From: CAZHOV01 sp964534315
GTDB taxonomy: Bacteria; Bacteroidota; Bacteroidia; Chitinophagales; Saprospiraceae
Length of the DNA: 22,651 nucleotides
Reading direction: 5' to 3'
Assembly: GCA_964534315.1 (NCBI GenBank)
Contig: CAZHOV010000092.1
Coordinates: 1-22,651, forward strand
Shown here: positions 17,459 through 22,651 of the stretch, one piece after another
How the letters are laid out: every line of letters begins with the position of its first letter
Position numbering within the stretch: position 1 is the stretch's first letter
Made by a program: the position numbers and the translations under genes
The notes under the pieces: generated by a model
The model's database searches: none
The model's input: only the letters and a program-made list of their open reading frames with translations
Told to the model about the DNA's origin: nothing

Positions 17459-18319
17459 ATGACGTTCAGAACTATTTTATTATTGACCTTAGCTTTTTGC
17501 TTCATCCAATGCGAATCCCAAACGTATCAACCTAAAAACCTCCGGAAGCTGAGTCCGGAAGAGATCATCGAACGTATTGAAAAAGGCATAGCTCCTAACC
17601 CCAAGCTCGTTATTAAAAATGAGCAGGGAGTGATTATTTCTCCAGATTCTATTCAGCGCATGCCTGATTTACAACTATATACGACAGATATTTATGTCAA
17701 CCAAGACGGGCTTGATGTAGAGGCCATCCTCCGTAAAGCAACTGAAGAAGATTTGGAATGGAGAGAAAAGATGGAAAATGCCATGATGAAGCCAGAGGAA
17801 ATGATTGAATTGGTCGATATCAATTGCGATAGCCTTTCTTTTATACTCCCCAAAATCCAGGAATTAGATCAAGGTATCCGAAATGGCAAGGTCCCGTATG
17901 ACCCTGAAATTGACAAGCAAAACGTGGCCCAGGTAGTAAGTATCCTGGAAACGTGCGATTCCAGTATTCTAGTCAATCTAGACTTTTCCAACCGATCTAC
18001 CTTGTGGCTGGTGATTCAACACGGGCCCTCTCTTTATCAAAAGCAATATATCAGTTTATTTAAAGATTGGGCAGCCAAGAACAAACTATCCAGAACGAAA
18101 GTAGCAATGATGGAAGACCGTATACTTTTGGACGAGGGAAAGCCGCAAATTTATGGTACTCAAGTGATAAAAGACAAGGAAACCGGAGCATGGAAACTCT
18201 ACGATTTAGCCGATCCACACACCGTTGATCAGCGCAGAGCAGAACTGGGCTGGGGACCGCTTTCCGAGTATTTAAAGAACTTTGAAGTAACATTTAATGT
18301 AGAACAAAAAGAGGAATGA
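17459..18319 (+). CDS. DUF6624-like lipoprotein
   Basis: The 286-aa product has a lipoprotein signal, MTFRTILLLTLAFCFIQC (Cys18). Residues ~120-240 match DUF6624: FILPKIQELDQGIRNG, then STLWLVIQHGPSLYQKQY (Gln187-His188), VAMMEDRILLDEGKPQIYGTQ (Asp220-Arg221, Gln230, Gln235). These polar residues recur in the protein at 202-1146 in the same order. The last part (WKLYDLADPHTVDQRRAELG) is also family-like. Function unknown; the conserved Gln-His, Asp-Arg and GTQ set hints at a ligand or active site. The last two codons lie inside the heptanucleotide array: its first unit GAATGAG supplies GAA and the TGA stop. Confidence 0.75.
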   Translation: MTFRTILLLTLAFCFIQCESQTYQPKNLRKLSPEEIIERIEKGIAPNPKLVIKNEQGVIISPDSIQRMPDLQLYTTDIYVNQDGLDVEAILRKATEEDLEWREKMENAMMKPEEMIELVDINCDSLSFILPKIQELDQGIRNGKVPYDPEIDKQNVAQVVSILETCDSSILVNLDFSNRSTLWLVIQHGPSLYQKQYISLFKDWAAKNKLSRTKVAMMEDRILLDEGKPQIYGTQVIKDKETGAWKLYDLADPHTVDQRRAELGWGPLSEYLKNFEVTFNVEQKEE

Positions 18320-18404
18320 GGAATGTGCAATGTGCAATGTGCAATGTGTAATGTGTAATTAGCAATGTGCAATGAGGGAGGAGCAATGAATAGTGAATAA
18401 TAAG
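18314..18404. repeat. 13-unit heptanucleotide array (consensus CAATGTG)
   Basis: Thirteen consecutive 7-bp units keep phase: GAATGAG, GAATGTG, three CAATGTG, TAATGTG, TAATTAG, CAATGTG, CAATGAG, GGAGGAG, CAATGAA, TAGTGAA, TAATAAG. The first unit contains the TGA stop of the DUF6624 lipoprotein gene. The same AATG-centred 7-mer occurs in reverse complement at 21848-21882. Confidence 0.85.
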
Positions 18405-18464
18405 CCAAAAGATTAATTCACTAAAATGCTCTACATTTAATTATATTGCATTTCTATTAATTAT

Positions 18465-18631
18465 ATCCCATTAGTCTGAAGGGCTAATACCAGGAGATTC
18501 ATTAACTTTTACTATATTACTTTTCAATTAAACAAATCCCATTAGCCTGAAGGGCTAATACCAAGAGATTCATTAACTTTTACTATATTACTTTTCAATT
18601 AAACAAATCCCATTAGCCTGAAGGGCTAATA
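18465..18631. repeat. 71-bp tandem repeat, 2.35 copies, hairpin in each unit
   Basis: Units start at 18465, 18536 and 18607 (the last is partial, ~25 bp). Copies 1 and 2 differ at only two positions that I can see (T/C in ATTAGYC and G/A in CCARGAG). Each unit opens with ATCCC and a 19-nt hairpin, ATTAGCC-TGAAG-GGCTAAT (copy 1 has one G-T pair), at 18470-18488, 18541-18559 and 18612-18630. The rest of the unit is AT-rich. It resembles a REP-like intergenic palindrome family. No open frame crosses it. Confidence 0.85.
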
Positions 18632-18647
18632 TCGTATTATTCCCTAA

Positions 18648-18678
18648 CTAGGGGCATCGCCCCTAGAAAAGCCCCTAG
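18648..18678 (+). promoter_or_regulatory. CTAGGGGC/GCCCCTAG hairpin just before a start codon
   Basis: A perfect 8-bp stem with a 3-nt ATC loop (18648-18666) is followed by AAAA and a second GCCCCTAG (18671-18678) only 5 nt before the ATG at 18684. The two right arms compete for one left arm. It could affect ribosome access, or be another intergenic palindrome. Confidence 0.45.
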
Positions 18679-18683
18679 AAAAA

Positions 18684-19514
18684 ATGAGAACCTTAATCCT
18701 CCTTATCGCCCTGCTAACCATCCAATGCTCCGGTAACCAATCGGGAGCAGAATCAGCCAAAATAACTGAGGCAGATATGGGTATGCAGCAACGAAAAAGA
18801 ATAGAATCTCCCCGCACCGCTGAACCTCCTCCCCCACCGGAGACGGAATTAGAAAAAGGAAGTAAGATCATCAAAGACGGCAAGCTTCATTTTGAAGTAG
18901 ACAACCTGAAAAAATCTAAAAAACAGGTAGATCTTCTGGTAGATCAGCTAGGCGCCTATTACGAAAACGAACAGTATTCTGCTTATGGCAACCGAAACAG
19001 CTATTCGCTTAAAATCAGGGTACCCAATGTCAAGTTTGATACCCTGATAACCGCTTTGGAAAATGGTTCCGGAAAACTCCTGTCTAAGAATATCTCCGCC
19101 CGCGATGTGACTGAAGAATACGTCGATATTAATATTCGCTTGCAAAACAACACCGCCTATCTAGAACAATATCAGCAATTGCTTAAAAAAGCCAACTCCA
19201 TAAAAGATATCCTGGAAATACAGGAAAAGATTAGAAGGATAGAAGAAGAGATCGATAGCCGGAAAGGCCGGTTGAAATTCCTCGATGACCAGGTGAAATA
19301 CTCCACGATCAACCTGGAGTTGACCGAATACCGCATTGCTCAACCTGGAAATAACCGTTTTATCAAACGAATAGCTAATGCTTTCCAAAATGGATTTCAA
19401 TCTTTCCTCAGCTTTATCGTCGGGCTCGTTCATCTATGGCCTTATTTAATCCTGATTGGACTACTGTGGTTTGGAAGAAAACGCATATTCTCCCTATTCA
19501 AGCGAAAGAAATAG
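18684..19514 (+). CDS. DUF4349 lipoprotein
   Basis: The 276-aa product starts with a lipoprotein signal, MRTLILLIALLTIQC (Cys15), followed by a low-complexity region with a five-Pro run (residues ~49-53). Residues ~60-225 match DUF4349: KIIKDGKLHFEVDNL, VDLLVDQLGAYYENEQYS, LKIRVPNVKFDTLITAL, then a coiled-coil stretch (LEQYQQLLKKANSIKDILEI, RRIEEEIDSRKGRLKFLDDQ) and YSTINLELTEY. A C-terminal helix, HLWPYLILIGLLWFG, with a basic tail (KRIFSLFKRKK) gives a second membrane anchor. The role of the family is unknown to me; a cell-envelope scaffold is an inference. The ATG lies right after the GCCCCTAG structure, and the lipobox supports this start. Confidence 0.88.
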   Translation: MRTLILLIALLTIQCSGNQSGAESAKITEADMGMQQRKRIESPRTAEPPPPPETELEKGSKIIKDGKLHFEVDNLKKSKKQVDLLVDQLGAYYENEQYSAYGNRNSYSLKIRVPNVKFDTLITALENGSGKLLSKNISARDVTEEYVDINIRLQNNTAYLEQYQQLLKKANSIKDILEIQEKIRRIEEEIDSRKGRLKFLDDQVKYSTINLELTEYRIAQPGNNRFIKRIANAFQNGFQSFLSFIVGLVHLWPYLILIGLLWFGRKRIFSLFKRKK

Positions 19515-19601
19515 TAACAACAGCATGAAGAAATCATTACTGTAAAAAATGGATAATATAATGAGGGTTAAATCCTCTATTAACAATCAAATCTCTACAA
19601 A

Positions 19602-20465
19602 ATGAAAACCTCTACACTACTCTTGGTTATTGGTGCGCTCATCATTGGCGGTATTATAGGATTTAGCATTGGAAAAGCTCAAAGTGGAACGGGACCTGAT
19701 CAACCCATTGCTGTCAATGATACCCCCGGCGACCCGGCCGCCATTGATAAGCAGGAAACGCTGGAAAATGAATCTCCGGCGGATACTGTGGCAACTCCGG
19801 AAGAAGCAAATGAAACTCCCAAAGAGGAACCCCCTGAAGAAACAGCAACTAACAGGAACAATAACCAAACATTACCTTCCAGCGAAAAGTGCTTCACCGA
19901 AGAGAAAAAGCTAAGCCTTAATCTTACCTTGTTTTCTGAAAAGCTGGAAAGTATGAATCTGGAATACGACAATCAAGATCCAAGCAGGCTTCAAGACTGT
20001 TCCGGTATCTTTCACCGCATCGTTCAGCATGTAGCCAAGAGTTGTGATCAGTACAAATATCCGGATTATAAAAAAACCAGAGCCAGCCGGGCCCTTGCAA
20101 AATGGTACCATGACAATGGAAACCTGGTGATCGTCGAAGACCCTATGAAATCCAGAAATTTAATTAAACCAGGTTCCGTTCTCTTTTTTGGTGGTTCTGG
20201 CAAAAACTATCAAAACATGACCATTGATCAATTATGCTGTGCCGCTCCTAAAGGGATCATCGAACATATCGGCACCGTTACGGAAGTGACCCGCGATGAT
20301 CAGGGAAATATCGAAGGTTATGTGATGATGCATGGGCGCCGGCCCGGAAAAGCGGCAGAACGCAGTCACTATCACAATATCAATCCACCTCGGATAGGAT
20401 TTCCGGTATTGGGCAATTGGGAGCAACAGTGGGTTGCTGTTGCCAATATTATGACGCCCAAGTAG
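19602..20465 (+). CDS. NlpC/P60-like cysteine hydrolase, membrane-anchored
   Basis: The 287-aa product has an N-terminal hydrophobic helix, LLLVIGALIIGGIIGFSIG (~residues 6-24), then an acidic Pro/Glu/Thr-rich linker (~30-95). The catalytic part follows. LQDCSGIFHRI (Cys133 in the DCSG motif) matches the nucleophile of NlpC/P60 peptidoglycan hydrolases. IKPGSVLFFGG (~188-198) corresponds to their PGDLVFF block. EHIGTVTEV supplies His222, and VMMHGRRPG a possible third residue, His244. NlpC/P60 enzymes cut D-gamma-glutamyl-meso-diaminopimelate or related bonds in cell-wall peptides; substrate assignment here is inference. It lies 87 nt after the DUF4349 gene. Confidence 0.75.
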   Translation: MKTSTLLLVIGALIIGGIIGFSIGKAQSGTGPDQPIAVNDTPGDPAAIDKQETLENESPADTVATPEEANETPKEEPPEETATNRNNNQTLPSSEKCFTEEKKLSLNLTLFSEKLESMNLEYDNQDPSRLQDCSGIFHRIVQHVAKSCDQYKYPDYKKTRASRALAKWYHDNGNLVIVEDPMKSRNLIKPGSVLFFGGSGKNYQNMTIDQLCCAAPKGIIEHIGTVTEVTRDDQGNIEGYVMMHGRRPGKAAERSHYHNINPPRIGFPVLGNWEQQWVAVANIMTPK

Positions 20466-20476
20466 TTTTCTATTAA

Positions 20477-20764
20477 CACTATTCAGGAGCAAAACGCCCC
20501 AATGAAGTAACCGTTCAATGGCAAACTTCTTTCGATCAGGTATCTTTTCATCTGTATTCTCTGTACTATCCAAACTTTGTTATTGACACTCTGATTATTG
20601 TTAAAATTTATAATGAAAATAAAGAAGTTGTAGCCTATCACAACTATCTTGACTTTCCGAGCGGAACTGTAGAATTGAATCTCGAAAATGATTCCATTTT
20701 TGCGGGTATTTGTGAATGTGGCCTTGGCGGAGGAATTCATTATGAATATAGAGGGAAAAAATAA
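20477..20764 (+). pseudogene. Headless ~95-codon gene remnant
   Basis: A frame open from the stop at 20474-20476 to TAA at 20762-20764 has no ATG, GTG or TTG in its first half. Its translation looks like real protein: EVTVQWQTSFDQVSFHLYSL, IDTLIIVKIYNENKEVV, and a Gly/Cys tail GICECGLGGGIHYEYRG. I infer the C-terminal part of a secreted beta-sheet protein whose 5' end has been deleted. Its TAA overlaps an ATG (TAATG at 20762-20766) in frame with the next gene, so the two were once perhaps coupled. No family recognised. Confidence 0.4.
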
Positions 20765-20796
20765 TGATCGTCATTTATTCATCACAAATATACACA

Positions 20797-21593
20797 ATGG
20801 CTCTTTTTTTGAGATGTACCATCTTATTTCTTCTCTTTATCCTGGTTGCTTGTAATTCCAGTCCTACAGCCCAGTCAGAAGCAACTTCTGACAATAGTAG
20901 TGTTGAGGAGTCAACAACTAATACCAATGATGAATGGCTTCGTACAATAATTTTATTTCCGGATTCCATTTACCAATGGTATACGGAAGATGCAATAAAA
21001 TAACCTCTTTAGGAAAAGTAATTAAAGGGGCTAAATCAATTCAAGAGGCATTACAAAAACAGGATCTGGCTTTTGATACAGTGATCGTTAAAAAGAATGT
21101 CCCTATCAATGACCGCGACCCCTTTGAGTATGAAATTAGCACCATCAGAGAAGATGACGATAGTTATCTGGATCAATTACTGATTTGGAAGAAGGAAAAT
21201 GGAACTAGAAAACGTGTATTGGAGTTTGTAGCTCCTGCCGATGAATGGAACCCAGAAAATAAAGAAGTTATTGACCAGGCCCGTAAAAACTGGATTTTCC
21301 TGTGCAATCAACATAACGCCAAAGCCTTAGTAGAAGAAATGTACGCGCCTAATGCTATTTACTACAATCATAAGCCCGCCATCATAGGCCATGAAGCCAT
21401 AAGTAAAGAATACCAATATATGAACAATCCGGATTATAAATTAAGCCTCTCTCCTATCCACCTTGAACTTGTCAATGAAAGATTAGCTTTCGAAATAGGC
21501 CAATGTTCGGGTTCTTATGGGGGAAAATACATCATTGCCTGGCAAAAAAGCGAAGAGGGTAAGTGGCGGGTTTTGATGGATTCAAATCTTTAA
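20797..21593 (+). pseudogene. SnoaL/DUF4440-like lipoprotein, frameshifted in an A-run
   Basis: The first frame, started at 20797 to give a compact lipoprotein signal, MALFLRCTILFLLFILVAC (Cys19; an in-frame ATG at 20764 is also possible), runs to TAA at 21003 after DSIYQWYTEDAIK. One base back (-1) the protein goes on as ITSLGKVIKGAKSIQEAL and ends at 21593. Inserting one A in the A4 run at 20997-21000 joins them into ~265 aa. The C-terminal ~115 residues resemble the nuclear-transport-factor-2 / SnoaL / DUF4440 fold: ARKNWIFLCNQHNAKALVEEMYAPNAIYYNHKPAIIGHEAI, then IGQCSGSYGGKYIIAWQKSEEGKWRVLMDSNL. Such domains bind small ligands or are catalytically silent. The function is unknown. Confidence 0.65.
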
Positions 21594-21614
21594 TTCTTTC
21601 CCTTAGGAGGAGTA

Positions 21615-21715
21615 CACCTATAGGTGCTGTCCACCTAACCAAAGCCCCGCCAATCAGATTATTTAATTTAGGTGTGGCACACCTATAGATGTGCCACACC
21701 TATAGGTGGGGCACA
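21615..21715. repeat. Cluster of CACCTATAGGTG palindromes forming alternative hairpins
   Basis: CACCTATAGGTG occurs at 21615-21626 and 21697-21708, with a degenerate copy at 21680-21691. Two stems share one arm: GGTGTGGCACA (21671-21681) pairs perfectly with TGTGCCACACC (21690-21700), while 21690-21700 can instead pair with GGTGGGGCACA (21705-21715, one A/G mismatch) over a TATA loop. It lies between the SnoaL-like gene and the M1 peptidase gene. No T-tract follows the second stem. Confidence 0.6.
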
Positions 21716-21790
21716 CTTATTAAATGATTCCTTCTTTAAATCGTAAATTTCTTCCGCCAAAAATTGTATAATTTTAAGGCAAAAAGAACC

Positions 21791-22651
21791 ATGCTTCGTT
21801 TACTTTCCAACTTCCCTTTCCCTAGAAATTTCAAATTTCTCCTTTTACATTGTTCATTATTCATTGTTCATTATTCATTGAACCTGACACCAGTCTTCTC
21901 CCAAACCCGTGCTCCTCAAGGCACTCCCGGCCCCGACTACTGGCAAAACAGGGCCGATTATACCATTAAAGTAGCACTAAACGATCAGGATCACACCATT
22001 TCCGGTAATGCAATAATTTTATATACCAATAACAGCCCTTACCCGTTGGATTTCTTATGGCTCCACCTCGAACAAAATGCGTTTAAAGCTAATTCTTTAG
22101 CGAGTACTTCCAGTAAAGGAGAAGAACGCTTCTTGATTTCCAACACACAAGGGATGCGAATAACCGAAATTCGAAAAATCTCTTCTAAAGCCTCCCTTTT
22201 AAAAAACAGCATACGGAGAGATACCCGGATGAAACTGCCTTTAAAAGAGCCTATTCCCCCAAATGGCGGAACAATTACGATTTCTATCGACTATTCATTC
22301 GTCATTCCTGAGCAAGGTGCCGACCGCACGGGACGAGGGCTAATCGGAACGGATTATGTGTATTCTATTGCTCAGTGGTACCCCAGAGTAGCTGTATTTG
22401 ATGACGTCAAGGGTTGGAATACCAAACCCTACTTGGGCAAAGGAGAGTTTTATTGTGAATTTGGAGATTTTAATTATTACATTACCTTACCGAAAGACTA
22501 TATCGTAACCGGCTCCGGGAGTTTACAAAATGGAAAAGAAATCCTAAAGAAAAAATTTTGGGACCACCTACAGGAAGTAAGTGTTGATCAAACTACTGGT
22601 ACAAGACACAAGTTTTTGACAATTTTAATTAAGCGTTTTACGATCCTTGTC
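21791..22651 (+). CDS. M1-family metallopeptidase, N-terminal part, cut by window end and probably interrupted
   Basis: An ATG at 21791 opens a frame that stays open to the window end (287 codons). The signal peptide covers ~residues 1-37, ending near TPVFSQ; its core HCSLFIVHYSL is encoded by a 7-bp repeat. From residue ~46 the text matches the N-terminal beta-domain of Bacteroidota M1 peptidases: GPDYWQNRADYTIKVAL, ISGNAIILYTNNSPYPLDFLWLHLEQN, YSIAQWYPRVAVFDDVKGWN and YITLPKDYIVTGSGSLQNG. The catalytic HExxH lies beyond the window. After about residue 252 (nt ~22550) the expected family text is replaced by a Lys-rich, unrelated sequence, so the gene is probably disrupted. Inferred role: exported aminopeptidase. 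Confidence 0.75.
   Translation, partial: MLRLLSNFPFPRNFKFLLLHCSLFIVHYSLNLTPVFSQTRAPQGTPGPDYWQNRADYTIKVALNDQDHTISGNAIILYTNNSPYPLDFLWLHLEQNAFKANSLASTSSKGEERFLISNTQGMRITEIRKISSKASLLKNSIRRDTRMKLPLKEPIPPNGGTITISIDYSFVIPEQGADRTGRGLIGTDYVYSIAQWYPRVAVFDDVKGWNTKPYLGKGEFYCEFGDFNYYITLPKDYIVTGSGSLQNGKEILKKKFWDHLQEVSVDQTTGTRHKFLTILIKRFTILV
21848..21882 (-). repeat. Heptanucleotide repeat inside the M1 signal-peptide coding region
   Basis: Five in-phase 7-bp units read CATTGTT, CATTATT, CATTGTT, CATTATT, CATTGAA on the + strand. On the - strand they are AATG-ended heptamers of the same kind as the array at 18314-18404. Because 7 is not a multiple of 3, the coding pattern repeats every 21 nt (HCSLFIV, HYSL...). 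Confidence 0.8.
22550..22651 (-). mobile_element. Possible end of an inserted element in the M1 gene
   Basis: The change of sequence near 22550 in the middle of a conserved domain suggests an insertion. On the minus strand a frame open from the window edge to TGA at 22590-22588 encodes a basic hydrophobic tail, RIVKRLIKIVKNLCLVPVV. This is consistent with the end of a transposase close to an element terminus. I cannot name an IS family or see an inverted repeat partner. Confidence 0.25.

Noticed and set aside
18465..18631. CRISPR array
   Set aside because: The whole 71-bp unit repeats, including what would be spacers, and there are only about 2.35 copies and no cas genes.
19700..19972. Minus-strand Ser-rich frame over the NlpC/P60-like gene linker
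   Set aside because: It is the mirror of the acidic Pro/Glu/Thr-rich linker and carries no independent evidence.

Overview
The window reads as a chromosomal stretch from a Bacteroidota bacterium, most likely of the Saprospiria / Lewinella-Haliscomenobacter type. The phylum rests on three proteins ending in a type IX secretion (T9SS type A, 'FPNP/YPNP') sorting domain, many lipoproteins with an [ILVAFST]-x-C box, A-rich rather than Shine-Dalgarno-rich start regions, an AraC regulator with a membrane-helix N-terminus, and families largely confined to this phylum (DUF6090, DUF6567, DUF6265, DUF6624). The genus is a guess. I see no rRNA, tRNA, CRISPR array or prophage module.

Layout. 1-2300 (+): a TPR/DUF6624-like exported protein, a GNAT acetyltransferase stump and a small T9SS cargo protein, ending in a 54-nt palindrome. 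2454-3965 (-): a subtilisin-like lipoprotein protease. 4181-5826 (+): an opine/octopine-type dehydrogenase behind a hairpin-rich leader, then a DUF6265-like lipoprotein. 5827-6617: a decayed stretch holding only gene scraps. 6618-11434 (+): a GH13 lipoprotein amylase (frameshifted), an AraC-type regulator, a beta-lactamase-fold serine hydrolase and a DUF6090 membrane protein. 11627-17320 (+): a DUF6567 lipoprotein (frameshifted), a secreted PQQ-type sugar dehydrogenase fused to a di-heme cytochrome domain and a T9SS tail (frameshifted), an SRPBCC protein, a secreted PQQ-like beta-propeller and a gutted SDR. 17459-21593 (+): a second DUF6624 lipoprotein, a 364-nt repeat-rich gap, a DUF4349 lipoprotein, an NlpC/P60-like hydrolase, a headless gene scrap and a SnoaL/DUF4440-like lipoprotein (frameshifted). 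21791-end (+): the start of an M1-family metallopeptidase whose family resemblance stops abruptly near 22550.

How it fits together. Nearly every product is predicted to be exported, surface-anchored or membrane-bound: amylase, protease, serine hydrolase, sugar dehydrogenase/cytochrome, cell-wall hydrolase-like protein and aminopeptidase. This suits a surface-attached polymer degrader, but there is no SusC/SusD pair or other compact pathway operon.

The most notable signals are structural. (i) Four genes are each broken by a single-base frame change at or near a short homopolymer. This means either systematic assembly indels or a shared mutational process. (ii) A 7-bp repeat forms a 13-unit array that supplies the stop codon of one gene, and the same repeat in reverse complement encodes part of the signal peptide of the M1 peptidase. 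(iii) A 71-bp tandem repeat carries an ATTAGCC/GGCTAAT hairpin in each unit. (iv) Two mutually exclusive hairpins lie upstream of the M1 gene. I did not find a convincing new multi-gene system.
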